Below are positions 44,541 through 54,351 of a DNA stretch of 64,000 nucleotides, one piece after another. The position numbers and the translations under genes were made by a program. The stretch is taken from positions 1 through 64,000 of the forward strand of contig JBJKRL010000052.1 of assembly GCA_046704745.1 (NCBI GenBank). The letters run 5' to 3'. The DNA comes from CAWGGS01 sp046704745. Lineage in GTDB: Bacteria > Desulfobacterota > Desulfobulbia > Desulfobulbales > Desulfocapsaceae. Every line of letters starts with the position of its first letter. Position 1 is the first letter of the stretch. The notes under the pieces are model-generated. The model was not told the origin of the DNA and made no database searches. It saw only the letters and a list, made by a program, of their open reading frames with translations.

Positions 44541-44617
44541 TGGTGGGCGGGATGAGATTCGAACTCACGACCTTCGGCTTCGGAGGCCGACACTCTATCC
44601 AGCTGAGCTACCCGCCC
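44541..44617 (-). tRNA. tRNA-Arg (anticodon CCG)
   Basis: The minus strand folds as a full cloverleaf: acceptor GGGCGGG with CCCGCCC, D arm AGCTCAGCTGGATAGAGT, anticodon loop CTCCGAA (anticodon CCG, reads CGG), T arm with GTTCGAATC, discriminator A and an encoded CCA. 77 nucleotides. Confidence 0.95.
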
Positions 44618-44984
44618 AAAATACGACAAGCCTTTCTCCAAAATCCTGAAAGGCCTTCGGGGGGACATCTTACCACAGACTTTTTTTTTCGCAAGACAAA
44701 CCGCTTGAGCTGCCTATCAGAAACACTATCCCCTTCATGGGCAAGACGAGTCCGTAGCAGCGGTTGTTTTTATCGATGACGGAGTTTTTTCTAAAACCAG
44801 GATCTCGTTTCGCATGAAGCCGCTTTATCGAAAGAAAAAACCAGAGATACCACTGTCGGTTTCACAGAAACATCCCTAACGATTTAAAACCTTTTCATCA
44901 AAACCCGTTTACTACTCAAGAACTACAGTATATTAGCAAGTAGTTTGGGGCGCCAACCAAAACCGGATTTTTCAGGACCACAAA
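44618..44984. other. intergenic region between tRNA-Arg and the large hybrid kinase
   Basis: About 370 bases. It should hold promoters for the tRNA (minus) and the kinase (plus). No gene is seen. Confidence 0.35.
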
Positions 44985-47900
44985 ATGGCCAAGACAAATA
45001 TTTTGCTTTCAAGGTTTGTCGCGTATTGGTTTATATTTATATTTTTTTCTCTATTATCCAATTGCTACGCTATAAATCTAACAAGTGACGAAAAGGCGTA
45101 TCTCCATTCAAAAAAAAACATCATCTTTGTCAGCCAGTCACATTACCCACCTTTTGAATTCGTAGACGCCAACCATCAAGTTCAGGGGATGATGATAGAC
45201 CTGATTCATTGGATGGCGGTGGAAATGTCCTTTCGCCCTGTATTTAAGACCATGACCTTCGAACAGGCACAAGATGACGTTCTTTCCGGTCGGGCCGATA
45301 TTATCACCAGCCTCTTTTATAGTGAAAAAAGGAGTAAAAAATTCCAATTTACCAATACGCTTTTTGATGTTCCTGCCTCTATATTCGTCAAGAAAGGAAG
45401 AACCGATATCAAGGACATCAAAGATCTCAACGGCAAAACCATCGCTATCCAAAATGGCGATTACGCCAAGGACTATCTGGAATCCCACAATGTACATTTT
45501 TCCGTTATAAATACGAAAGATTTTTCCGAGGCCACAGACAAGGTCATAGATAACGAAGCGGATGCCGTCATAGGAGACGAACCCATCGTCCTCTACCATA
45601 TCTTCAGCAAACACCTGACGGATTATATTCAGAAGATGGACACCCCCCTCTACATCGGCAAAAACTGCATGGCTGCCAAAAAGGGGAACACACTTCTCAT
45701 CGATATCCTGAACAAAGGGATAGAACAGGCAAGAAAAGATGGCGTCCTCGATAAGATCAGCAGGAAATGGCTGGGAATAACCTTCGGTCACAAAGAAAGC
45801 TTTGTCGAACGTTATCTTTGGCAGATATCGGCTGCTGTCACCGGACTTCTTCTGCTGTTGCTGGGCGTGTGGGTATGGAATGTCAGATTGCGTTTTCTGG
45901 TCCGGGAAAAAACAGCAGTCATAGTCCGGCGTGAAGAAGCCTTGCGCGAAAGTGAAAAAAACTTCCGCACTTTCTTCACCACCATGGACGATGTTATACT
46001 CGTTGGTGCTCCTGACGGCGCAATCCTTTACACCAACCCTGTTGTAATAGAAAAACTAGGCTATGGCATTGCCGAACTGGCTGAAATGAACATCTTTGAT
46101 CTCCACCCTCAAGAAAGCAGGCAGGAAATGGAAAAGACTATTGCCTCCCTGTTGAAAGGGGAACTGAGCCATTGCCCCTTGCCCCTGCAAACCAAAACCG
46201 GCGTACTCATCCCTGTGGAATCAAGAGCCTGGTCCGGGAAGTGGAACGACAAGGATTGCATTTTCTGTATCTCCAAGGATCTTACAAAAGAACAGGAGGC
46301 ACTGCAGAAATTCAATCTCCTCTTCAACAGTAATCCTGCCTTGATGGCTGTAATGAGCGCTACAGAAAAGCGCTTTACCGAAATTAATGATGCCTTTGTC
46401 AACGCCCTTGGTTTTTCCCGGGAAAAGATCATCGATAAGACCTTCTTAGAGTTGGATCTTTTTGTCCATCCTGAAAGTTTCCACTCTATTATCGATGTAT
46501 TGGAAAATGACGGAAGAATCGGCGAATACCAGGAACTCCAGGTCAGGAGTCAAGACGGGAAGATCCTGGATGAGATCATCTCCGGAGGAATCATTGATAC
46601 TCAGGGACAGAAATATATCCTCATCGTCATGGTAGACCAGACCAAGCGTAAACAGATGGAAAGAGAACTGCGCGACAGTGAGGAAAGGTTCCGTTCCATA
46701 TTCGACAATTCATCTGACGGTGTTATTTTTTCAGATCCAAAGGGATCAATTTTTGCTGCCAATAGGGCGGCAACTGAAATTTTGGGATGGACCGAGGAAG
46801 AGATTTGTCAAGGCGGCAGACAGCTTCTGGTGGATGACGACGACCCGAAATTGCTAAAGGCTATAACCGAGCGTAACAACACCGGAAGATTCCGGGGTGA
46901 GCTTTTTTTTAGACGCAAAAATGGGGAAAAATTCCCGGTGGAACTTTCCTCATCCTTATTTTCACTGGGCAACGGTACCCCCAGGGCAAGTATTATTTTC
47001 CGGGATATAAGCGATCGCAAGGCAGCAGAGGATAGTCTGACCAAAATCATGCGGGAACAACAGGTTATTCTCGATAATGCCAGTATCGGCATCTCTATGA
47101 CCATCGGCAAGGTACAGATTTGGGCAAACAGAAAATTGCGCGAGTTGTTTCAATATTCACCAGAGGAGATGGAGGGTCTGGATACAAGAAAACTCCTTCC
47201 CTCTTTGGAAGCATTTGACCTGTTTTCCAAAACGGCTCGACCTGTCCTTGCTCAAGGGGAAATTTACCAAAGCGAACAGACGCTGATAAGAAAAGACGGA
47301 TCACCGTTTTTTGTCAAAATAGTCGGGAAGGCAATAACACCTTCAGATATGTCCCAAGGTATTATCTGGACCCATGAAGACATCACCGAGCAGAAGAAGA
47401 TGGAAGAAGAACGCAGGCAATGGGAAAGACAACGGCAACAACAGCAGAAAACCCAAAGCCTCAATCGCATGGCAGGGGCCATTGCCCATCTCTTCAACAA
47501 TATTCTTTCTACGGTTATAGGAAACCTGGAAATGGCGGTTTCCGAAGTACCTTCAAGCCATTCAAACGGCACCTTGCAGGAAGCATTGAAGGCATCATAT
47601 CGAGCTTCAGAAGTAAGCAGTCTGATGTTGACCTATCTCGGGCAGTCGATTGCCGATCAGGAAACCAAAGACCTTTCTGATGTCTGCCGTGAAAGTCTTC
47701 CCATTCTTGAAAGCATACCATCTAAACATGTTGTTTTTAATGTGGATTTTCCCACACCTGGACCGTTAATCAATATCAATGAAAGTCAGATCAGGCAGGT
47801 ATTGAAAAACCTGGTCACCAATGCTGTTGAGACTTTGGAGAAGAACGGAGGAACAGTGTCTTTGACTATTTGCAACTCGATTTTTGCAAAGGATATTCCT

Positions 47901-48590
47901 TCCGTCCACCGTTTCCCTGTTGGTTGGGTAGCGCATGATACTTCCTATGCCTGTATCGAAGTTAGGGATACCGGTTCAGGGGTTGGCGATAAGGAGATCG
48001 AGCAGATATTCGACCCCTTTTATTCTACAAAATTTACGGGTCGGGGATTGGGACTACCGGTGGTTCTTGGAATCGTTCGGGCCCATAACGGAGTGATTAC
48101 CGTTGAAAGTCTACCAGATAAAGGAAGTACGTTCCGTGTCTTTCTGCCCCTGTCACCGAAAAAATCCCTTGCCGACCCGACAAACCCAAAAAATTCCTCT
48201 TCTCCAGTAGAGAAGAACAATACCATACTGCTGGTGGAGGCCGAAGAGAGTTTACGCAGACTGACTGCAACCATGCTTAAGCGCTTGAATTATAAAGTAC
48301 ATGAAGCCAAAGAAGGTGCCCAGGCCATGGAAATCTTTAGAAGGCACCAGCAAACTATCAGTTTGGTGATCTGCGGTTTGACCATACCGGGCCTGGACGG
48401 CCTGGAGACCTGCGAGGTTTTGCATAAACTGGCACCAAATCTTCCGGTGATTCTTACCGGGGATGACCAGGAAATGCAGATCATTAATAAAAGACGGTCG
48501 GAAAGACCCTGGGCTTTTCTCTCAAAACCTTATGGGTTCAGCGAACTATCGGACATAGTAACTAAATATGTCATCAAGGAGGATACGTGA
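44985..48590 (+). CDS. hybrid histidine kinase with periplasmic SBP domain, PAS repeats and degenerate receiver
   Basis: 1201 residues. A signal or anchor segment (8-28) and a periplasmic SBP_bac_3 domain (about 45-268) precede a membrane segment (about 280-302). About four PAS domains follow (330-815). The kinase core has His835 in AGAIAHLFNN, where Leu replaces the common Asp of the AHDFNN motif, then an HATPase domain with GRGLGLPVV. The C-terminal receiver (about 1078-1195) lacks the phospho-acceptor: the position reads VICGLTIPG (Gly1131), and the acidic pair is LVEAEE. So the receiver is probably only a binding module. The SBP domain should sense a small molecule such as an amino acid. 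No response regulator is adjacent. Confidence 0.88.
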   Translation: MAKTNILLSRFVAYWFIFIFFSLLSNCYAINLTSDEKAYLHSKKNIIFVSQSHYPPFEFVDANHQVQGMMIDLIHWMAVEMSFRPVFKTMTFEQAQDDVLSGRADIITSLFYSEKRSKKFQFTNTLFDVPASIFVKKGRTDIKDIKDLNGKTIAIQNGDYAKDYLESHNVHFSVINTKDFSEATDKVIDNEADAVIGDEPIVLYHIFSKHLTDYIQKMDTPLYIGKNCMAAKKGNTLLIDILNKGIEQARKDGVLDKISRKWLGITFGHKESFVERYLWQISAAVTGLLLLLLGVWVWNVRLRFLVREKTAVIVRREEALRESEKNFRTFFTTMDDVILVGAPDGAILYTNPVVIEKLGYGIAELAEMNIFDLHPQESRQEMEKTIASLLKGELSHCPLPLQTKTGVLIPVESRAWSGKWNDKDCIFCISKDLTKEQEALQKFNLLFNSNPALMAVMSATEKRFTEINDAFVNALGFSREKIIDKTFLELDLFVHPESFHSIIDVLENDGRIGEYQELQVRSQDGKILDEIISGGIIDTQGQKYILIVMVDQTKRKQMERELRDSEERFRSIFDNSSDGVIFSDPKGSIFAANRAATEILGWTEEEICQGGRQLLVDDDDPKLLKAITERNNTGRFRGELFFRRKNGEKFPVELSSSLFSLGNGTPRASIIFRDISDRKAAEDSLTKIMREQQVILDNASIGISMTIGKVQIWANRKLRELFQYSPEEMEGLDTRKLLPSLEAFDLFSKTARPVLAQGEIYQSEQTLIRKDGSPFFVKIVGKAITPSDMSQGIIWTHEDITEQKKMEEERRQWERQRQQQQKTQSLNRMAGAIAHLFNNILSTVIGNLEMAVSEVPSSHSNGTLQEALKASYRASEVSSLMLTYLGQSIADQETKDLSDVCRESLPILESIPSKHVVFNVDFPTPGPLININESQIRQVLKNLVTNAVETLEKNGGTVSLTICNSIFAKDIPSVHRFPVGWVAHDTSYACIEVRDTGSGVGDKEIEQIFDPFYSTKFTGRGLGLPVVLGIVRAHNGVITVESLPDKGSTFRVFLPLSPKKSLADPTNPKNSSSPVEKNNTILLVEAEESLRRLTATMLKRLNYKVHEAKEGAQAMEIFRRHQQTISLVICGLTIPGLDGLETCEVLHKLAPNLPVILTGDDQEMQIINKRRSERPWAFLSKPYGFSELSDIVTKYVIKEDT

Positions 48591-48618
48591 TGCGGTGGGT
48601 TTGCAGGTATTTTGGGGC

Positions 48619-48936
48619 TCATCCTCTTCCTTCCTCCTCTTTTTGGATCCGCTTCCTATACTCCTCCCACTCCATGGGCATCATGCTTTTTTTCTTATTA
48701 TTGCAGTCCTTACAGGAAGGAACCAGATTGTCCTTGCTGCTTTCACCTCCCATGGCAAGCGGTATGAGATGATCCATGGTCAACTCGCCCGGAATAACCG
48801 CTTTTCGACAGTACCAGCACTGTCCCATGGCCGTCTTTTTTTGCCACCACCTGGTCTTTCTGAGTGCCCGGGCCTTGGATTTTTCCCTTTTGATCCAGGC
48901 CTCGTCGATACCGTCAAATCCGAAATAATCGCTCAT
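48619..48936 (-). CDS. HNH endonuclease domain protein
   Basis: 105 residues. Zinc Cys pairs CWYC and CKDC flank the HNH core TMDHLIPLAMGG and NLVPSC, with Asp-His and Asn in their usual places. Such small stand-alone HNH proteins may act in DNA repair or restriction; the role here is unknown. Its ATG overlaps the folC stop by one base (TAATG), so it is coupled to folC. It converges on the large hybrid kinase. Confidence 0.87.
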   Translation of the reverse strand: MSDYFGFDGIDEAWIKREKSKARALRKTRWWQKKTAMGQCWYCRKAVIPGELTMDHLIPLAMGGESSKDNLVPSCKDCNNKKKSMMPMEWEEYRKRIQKEEEGRG

Positions 48937-50303
48937 TATGTCGCCAACTCCCCAACCAGATACGTCCTGACCGCGCCGATAAGATAAAGAGAGCCGGCAA
49001 CGACAATGATATCGTTTCCTCCTGCAGCATGTTCCGCCGTTTGCAGGGCATCTATTACATCAGCGACAAGCTCTGCCTTCTCCTGCAAAGCAGCCGGAAG
49101 ACAGGCCAGAAGCTGTGCAGGTTCCGCCGACCGTTCCCCGGCCGGCCTGGTCAGGATGATCCGCTGGGCCAACTCTCCTATGGCAGGTACGGTCTGTTTA
49201 AGGTCTTTGTCGCTCATGGCTCCCCACACCACGATGAGCCGGCGATAGTAATATTCCTGTCTAAGCGTTGCCACCAAACTGTCAACACCGGCTGGATTAT
49301 GAGCTCCGTCCAGCAGATAATGGACGAGATCCTCTCCTGCACCAGCCGACTCGTCAACCTGTTTTCGCGTCCTCCGGTTGAGAATGATATACTCGAGCCT
49401 GCCCGGCCAATGGACATCGAGCAATCCGGCCTGTATTTCTTCGGTCGGAACGGCAAACCCGACGTGTTCGAGCAAGCCGAGGGCTGCAAGGGAAAGTGAG
49501 GCATTTTTTACCTGATAACTCCCACGCATGGAACACCTAAGGTACGTCAGGTCTTTTCCTGACAGTAAGCCTTTCATTCCATGCCACCTCCAAGTACCGT
49601 CACTTTGTGTCTCAGCGGCAAAGGCGTCTCCGTATTGATAGAGATCCGAACCAAGCTCAGCACACCTTTTACGGATCACCCCGGTGGTGAGATCTTCCTC
49701 CGTACCGCCGACAACCGGCACACCTGCCTTGATTATCCCTGCTTTTTCAAAAGCGATGGAGGCCAGATCATAACCGAGATAGGCCTCATGATCCATACTG
49801 ACATTGGTAATCACCGAGATCAGCGGTTCGACGACATTGGTAGCATCCAACCTTCCGCCAAGCCCCGTTTCCAGGATAACCAGATCGAGATCGGATGCGG
49901 CGAACCAGAGAAAAGCAAGGGCAGTGGTGAATTCAAAATAGGTGATTCTCTCCTCTCCCAGCACGTTTTTGATCCGAGTTGCCAGCCGGGCAAAGGTTTT
50001 TCTATCGATATACCGGTTATTTATACGAAAACGCTCCCGAACGGAACTAAGATGCGGAGAGGTGTACAACCCAACACGATACCCCATCCGGGCAAGGATT
50101 GTCAGAAGCGTCATACTAACGGATCCCTTGCCATTGGTACCGGCGACATGGACGAACTTTAATTTCATCTCCGGTCTTTGAACACGGGCCAGAAAAGACC
50201 GCATGGCATCGAGTCCAAGCTTGATCTTATGAAACTGGAGATTGTTGAGATAGGCCTCTGCTTCTGAATAATTCACATGGGTACCCTGCTGTAAGATGAG
50301 CAC
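48936..50303 (-). CDS. folC: bifunctional folylpolyglutamate synthase/dihydrofolate synthase
   Basis: 455 residues of the Mur ligase type. The P-loop is VAGTNGKGSVSMTL; the start has SEAEAYLNNL and the middle VILETGLGGRLDATN, both typical of FolC. It adds L-glutamate to dihydropteroate and folates in the cytoplasm. Upstream on the same strand lies the helicase gene; downstream the HNH gene overlaps it. Confidence 0.93.
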   Translation of the reverse strand: MLILQQGTHVNYSEAEAYLNNLQFHKIKLGLDAMRSFLARVQRPEMKLKFVHVAGTNGKGSVSMTLLTILARMGYRVGLYTSPHLSSVRERFRINNRYIDRKTFARLATRIKNVLGEERITYFEFTTALAFLWFAASDLDLVILETGLGGRLDATNVVEPLISVITNVSMDHEAYLGYDLASIAFEKAGIIKAGVPVVGGTEEDLTTGVIRKRCAELGSDLYQYGDAFAAETQSDGTWRWHGMKGLLSGKDLTYLRCSMRGSYQVKNASLSLAALGLLEHVGFAVPTEEIQAGLLDVHWPGRLEYIILNRRTRKQVDESAGAGEDLVHYLLDGAHNPAGVDSLVATLRQEYYYRRLIVVWGAMSDKDLKQTVPAIGELAQRIILTRPAGERSAEPAQLLACLPAALQEKAELVADVIDALQTAEHAAGGNDIIVVAGSLYLIGAVRTYLVGELAT

Positions 50304-50360
50304 AATGCTTTAAGGAGCGAATTCTTGGCACTTGTGATATCATCCCTCTTGATGAGATAC

Positions 50361-52553
50361 TTACCTCTTTACCACTTTAAGTTTTGCATAATCCAGGTGT
50401 AAGGTCTTCAGACCATGCTTGGCAAAATCGACGTCGACGGAATTGGGCTTGGCAAGCCGTTTGACGACGCCTTCTCCGTAGAAGGGATGGCTGACGGTGC
50501 TTCCTTTGACCAGATCGTTCAATGTTACTTTTTTCTGTTTTTTGCCACTGAATGTGAAATCCGACCTCTGGCAGGAGGAGAATCCGAAAGAAGAAAACCC
50601 GGAAACGTTCTCCTCTTGCAAACGCTCATATAGACCCGATCGCAACTCACGTAGAAAAGGAGACATACCAACCCGTTGAAATCGTCGATCGACTGTCATC
50701 AAGTCACGGGGATAACAAAGATATAATATTTTTTTGGCCCGGGTTGCCGCAACATAAAGCAGGCGTCTCTCCTCTTCCCATTGTCCACCGGATTCGGCCG
50801 CCGGATGGGGAAAACGGCCTTCTGCAAGCCCTATCACGAAAACAACCTCCCACTCAAGACCTTTGGCGGAATGGATAGTGGACAGCACCAGTTTTCCCCG
50901 ATCCCCCATCTCCGAGACGAAATCGGATTCCGGCGGATCAAGGGCTGTGTCGTCGATAAAGACCTGCAGGTCGTCGTAGGTGGCGATGATACCCTTCAAC
51001 TGTTCAAGATCCTTCTGCCTTTTCGGATAATCATCGGCATAGATTTGCTCAAAAAGGGGAGCATAGTACTGCATGGCGATATCAAACAAAGCCGGCGGCG
51101 AATCCGTTTGCCGCAGCCTGTCAAAAAGTACGCTAAGTTCACGCAGCCCTCTTTTCCATCCGGCCCCGGCCGGATATTGGGAAAGGGTTAAAAAGGGATC
51201 CTGGGAGGAGGAAATGGCGGTTGTGATTTTCTGGGCGGTTTTCGGTCCTATTTTTGAAATCTGCAAGAGAATTCTGTTCCATGACAGATTGTCTCTGGGG
51301 TTGACAAGAATACGCAAAAAAGACAAGACATCCTTGATGTGTGCTGACTCGGTGAGTTTTAATCCGCCCCGTTTTTCAAAATCCAAACCTGCCGCGTTAA
51401 GCTCCATCTCCAGTTTGAACGAATGAAAGCCGGAGCGAAACAGAACTGCCATCTGCTCAAGAGGCATGCCCTCTTCGTGCAGTCTTTTGATCTTCTTCGC
51501 GATAAACAGGGCTTCCTGCCGTTCGTCGTCAGCAGCAAACAACCGGGGTTTGACATTGCCTTCTATCCTGGTGAACAGAGTCTTGGTATATTTGTCTGTG
51601 GCATTTCGGATAATGTCGTTGGTAAGGCTTAAGATCGGCTGGGTCGAGCGGTAATTCTCTTCCAGTTTGATGATGCAGGTCTGAGGAAAAATCTGCGGGA
51701 AGCGCATGATATTAAAAAAGTCGGCACCCCGGAACGAATATATGGACTGCGAATCATCGCCGACCGCCATGACATTGTCATGGGTTGCTGCTGCCAGGCG
51801 AATTATTTCTGCCTGAACCAGGTTGGTATCCTGATACTCGTCAACCATGATGTGGGAAAACCTATTGGAGATGGCCGTTCGAGCATCAGGAACCTCTTCC
51901 AACAACCGCTTCCAATTAGTCAAAAGATCGTCATAGTCCATGAGACTGTGATTTCGCTTAAATTCAGTGTAGTGATTTTGCAGGGTTAAAAGGTCATCCA
52001 GATGTTCGCTCAGGTGTGCATATTGGTCATAGACAAGGTCTTCCAGCTGCATGGATTTATTAACGGCCCCACTGAACATGTTGACGATGATACGTTTTGA
52101 AGGAAACTGTCTGCCTCGACCTCCAAGCCCGAGAGATGATTTTAAAAGATTGACGATCCCCTCGGCATCTGCACGGTCTATTATTGTAAATGACGAGTCG
52201 AAACCGATGGAAGCACCATACCGTCTCAACAGCATGTTGGCTACGGCATGGAAGGTACCGCCGACGACACCGCTGCAGGAGTTATGCAACAGATTCCCGG
52301 CACGCCAGAGCATTTCCTGGGCGGCCTTTCTGGTAAAAGTGAGCAAAAGGATGCTTTCCGGGGCGACCCCTTGTTCCATAAGGTAGGCCACCCGGTAGAC
52401 CAGGGTTCTTGTCTTGCCGCTGCCGGCCCCGGCAATAACAAGAACGGGACCGTCCATGGTGGTGACGGCCCTCCGTTGGGGATCATTCAATTGTTGCAAA
52501 TCGACACCGGTTTTTACCGGTTCGTTTGACGGGGAAAATGTATCCGTATACAT
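50361..52553 (-). CDS. UvrD/PcrA-like superfamily 1 DNA helicase
   Basis: About 730 residues. Motif I is VIAGAGSGKTRTLVYR, motif II is DEYQDTN, motif III GDDSQSIYSFRGA, and motif VI VAATRAKK, so it is an active 3'-5' helicase. The C-terminus GSTVSHPFYGEGVVKRL, with DVDFAKHGLKTL after it, matches the Tudor-like tail by which PcrA/UvrD bind RNA polymerase. It probably works in repair and transcription-coupled repair. ATG 52553 is chosen; TTG 52562 is the longest start. Confidence 0.9.
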   Translation of the reverse strand: MYTDTFSPSNEPVKTGVDLQQLNDPQRRAVTTMDGPVLVIAGAGSGKTRTLVYRVAYLMEQGVAPESILLLTFTRKAAQEMLWRAGNLLHNSCSGVVGGTFHAVANMLLRRYGASIGFDSSFTIIDRADAEGIVNLLKSSLGLGGRGRQFPSKRIIVNMFSGAVNKSMQLEDLVYDQYAHLSEHLDDLLTLQNHYTEFKRNHSLMDYDDLLTNWKRLLEEVPDARTAISNRFSHIMVDEYQDTNLVQAEIIRLAAATHDNVMAVGDDSQSIYSFRGADFFNIMRFPQIFPQTCIIKLEENYRSTQPILSLTNDIIRNATDKYTKTLFTRIEGNVKPRLFAADDERQEALFIAKKIKRLHEEGMPLEQMAVLFRSGFHSFKLEMELNAAGLDFEKRGGLKLTESAHIKDVLSFLRILVNPRDNLSWNRILLQISKIGPKTAQKITTAISSSQDPFLTLSQYPAGAGWKRGLRELSVLFDRLRQTDSPPALFDIAMQYYAPLFEQIYADDYPKRQKDLEQLKGIIATYDDLQVFIDDTALDPPESDFVSEMGDRGKLVLSTIHSAKGLEWEVVFVIGLAEGRFPHPAAESGGQWEEERRLLYVAATRAKKILYLCYPRDLMTVDRRFQRVGMSPFLRELRSGLYERLQEENVSGFSSFGFSSCQRSDFTFSGKKQKKVTLNDLVKGSTVSHPFYGEGVVKRLAKPNSVDVDFAKHGLKTLHLDYAKLKVVKR

Positions 52554-52679
52554 GAGCACCAATCTACCACAGTGCCCACATCACCGCAACGTTGGTTGAC
52601 AAGGACGGTACGTTGGTTTTATAATATTTTTCCAGAAGCAATGCAACCCACCGGATACCAACGTTTTTAGAGGAATACA

Positions 52680-53078
52680 ATGAAGACCGAGTCCCTTGAC
52701 GCACTTTTTTCCAATGAAAACCTCCATGAGATCTTTCCGCCGGAACGCACAGCCGCCTTTTTTGAGGCCCTTTTCGGCGATGCCGAGGAGGGAGCTTACG
52801 ATATCAGGCTTGCCTATCTCGGCTCAGACGGACGCACGATTTCTATGGAGCTACAGCTTTTGGAGCGCCCAGGCCATTGTCTGGCCTGCAATCTCACCCA
52901 AGGGTTGCCCACTGTCTTCTCCAGGCATCCGGTCATCAATATCGCCGGTATCGTAGAAGAAGTCGATAAGCTTCTTGCCGGTCAAGCGCGCTGTGTGGAT
53001 TGGTCACTCGGATATACCAAACAGAAAACTAGGAATATGCATTCCATCCCGCTTACTATCACCTTGGAAAAACATTAA
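52680..53078 (+). CDS. conserved protein of unknown function
   Basis: 132 residues, no signal peptide or membrane segment. The N-terminus IFPPERTAAFFEALFGDAEEGAYDIRLAY (about residues 18-46; partial) looks familiar from uncharacterised proteins of sulfate reducers, but I cannot name the family. Cys residues at CLACN and RCVDW may be functional. Good ribosome site (AGAGGA). Followed by a strong terminator, so it is a single-gene transcript. Confidence 0.75.
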   Translation: MKTESLDALFSNENLHEIFPPERTAAFFEALFGDAEEGAYDIRLAYLGSDGRTISMELQLLERPGHCLACNLTQGLPTVFSRHPVINIAGIVEEVDKLLAGQARCVDWSLGYTKQKTRNMHSIPLTITLEKH

Positions 53079-53096
53079 ATGCGTACCATCTAAAGT

Positions 53097-53130
53097 CAAA
53101 AAGCCGACTCGTCTGAGTCGGCTTTTTTTA
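53097..53130 (+). terminator. rho-independent terminator
   Basis: AAGCCGACTC and GAGTCGGCTT pair perfectly around a GTCT loop, with A-rich bases before and TTTTT after. It ends the unknown gene at 53078 and could also act on the minus strand. Confidence 0.9.
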
Positions 53131-53324
53131 TTGAAAATTTTGATTACCACTGAATCTCAGTTTTGTACGTAAAGAGGGATTGTGGCCACCCTTTTCACGG
53201 GTGTCTGTGCCCTGGATGGGCATAGTCAAGCCCCCATGGACGGGTTTATGGCGTCCCGTGAATGGGGTGGCTACAACCCCGTCGTTTTTACCTGAAGATT
53301 AGTGGTAATCAGATTGAAAATTAA
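53131..53324. repeat. 194-bp near-palindromic element
   Basis: The outer arms (GATTACCACTGAATCTCAG and CTGAAGATTAGTGGTAATC) are imperfect inverted repeats. Inner arms (GATTGTGGCCACCCTTTTC and GAATGGGGTGGCTACAACC) are also inverted. The whole unit could form a long cruciform or RNA hairpin. No protein is encoded. It looks like a miniature inverted-repeat element. Confidence 0.65.
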
Positions 53325-53337
53325 CGGTCCGTTGTAC

Positions 53338-54351
53338 TTACTTGACAGCAACCTGGGAACGGCCTCCATCTTTTGCATGGTACAGAACATCGTCAGCTCT
53401 TTCCATCCATTGAGCCAGGGTTTCGGATTCCTTCATCTGCGCCACCCCGATACTTACGCCGAGTTTCATCCCTCTAGCAGCTCTGATATTCAATGTTTTT
53501 ACGGCATTGCACAGTCTATCGGCCAATATTTTGGCGCTTTTCTTATCAGTATCGTCTAAGACCAGGATAAATTCATCTCCTCCCATTCTTACTAAAAGAT
53601 CGGTGGATCTGACGGCATTGTTCAATACCTTTGCTACCGATTTCAATACTTCGTCCCCGGTCAGATGCCCAAGGGAATCATTAACTTCCTTGAAGTTGTC
53701 AAGATCCATGGACAACATCGTCAACGGACGATTATAGCGCCTTGAACTTTTAATCATGACTTTGATCCGCTCATCAAATACACGACGATTAGCCAGTCCC
53801 GTCAGTACATCATGACTTGCTCGCTCGAACAGTTCCTCGTACTCCAGTCCCCTTTGCAGAGAATCACTCAATATTTCTAATGATTCATTGATAAGATGAA
53901 TCTCCTCGGCCCCGAGTTCCCGCCCTTCCTTCAGGATCAAAAATATCCCGGCATCCTCAGAGGTTTCAAAGATCCATTTATGGGCATAATGTCCTTCGTT
54001 ATCCTTATATATACCACCGTTGGGAATAGGGTTTCCGATGAGTTCCTCGGCAAAGGCGATGGCACGCCGCCGGTTTGGCCCATGTCCGGAACAAAAAAGA
54101 TATTTCTTATTTCGACTGCTGTTGTTGTAGCCGATGAGTTCATGGGCCACATGCGGCATCAGCCACACGGAATAGGTTTCAATCATGGAGGAAAGATTCA
54201 ACATTCCAGCCAAACGGCTGTGGAGTTTGTTAAACAAATCCAATCGTTTTGAATGTTGTTTTAAATGATTCAACTCAACCATTACCTGGTCGATTTCATG
54301 CCATTCATTTCTGCTCGCTCCATTTGAAGGCATTTGTGTTGAGGCATTCAT
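53338..54351 (-). CDS. diguanylate cyclase (GGDEF)
   Basis: 337 residues. The N-terminal part (about 30-175) may be a GAF-like sensor; the GGDEF domain (about 180-337) has an intact RMGGDEFIL active site and the inhibitory I-site RSTD five residues before it. It should make c-di-GMP with product feedback. A good ribosome site (AGGAAG) precedes the ATG. It reads into the palindromic element at 53131-53324, which lies right after its stop. Confidence 0.92.
   Translation of the reverse strand: MNASTQMPSNGASRNEWHEIDQVMVELNHLKQHSKRLDLFNKLHSRLAGMLNLSSMIETYSVWLMPHVAHELIGYNNSSRNKKYLFCSGHGPNRRRAIAFAEELIGNPIPNGGIYKDNEGHYAHKWIFETSEDAGIFLILKEGRELGAEEIHLINESLEILSDSLQRGLEYEELFERASHDVLTGLANRRVFDERIKVMIKSSRRYNRPLTMLSMDLDNFKEVNDSLGHLTGDEVLKSVAKVLNNAVRSTDLLVRMGGDEFILVLDDTDKKSAKILADRLCNAVKTLNIRAARGMKLGVSIGVAQMKESETLAQWMERADDVLYHAKDGGRSQVAVK

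Noticed and set aside
48619..48936. HNH gene as part of a homing intron or mobile element
   Set aside because: It is coupled to folC by a TAATG overlap, with no intron, intein or flanking repeat. It looks like a resident gene.
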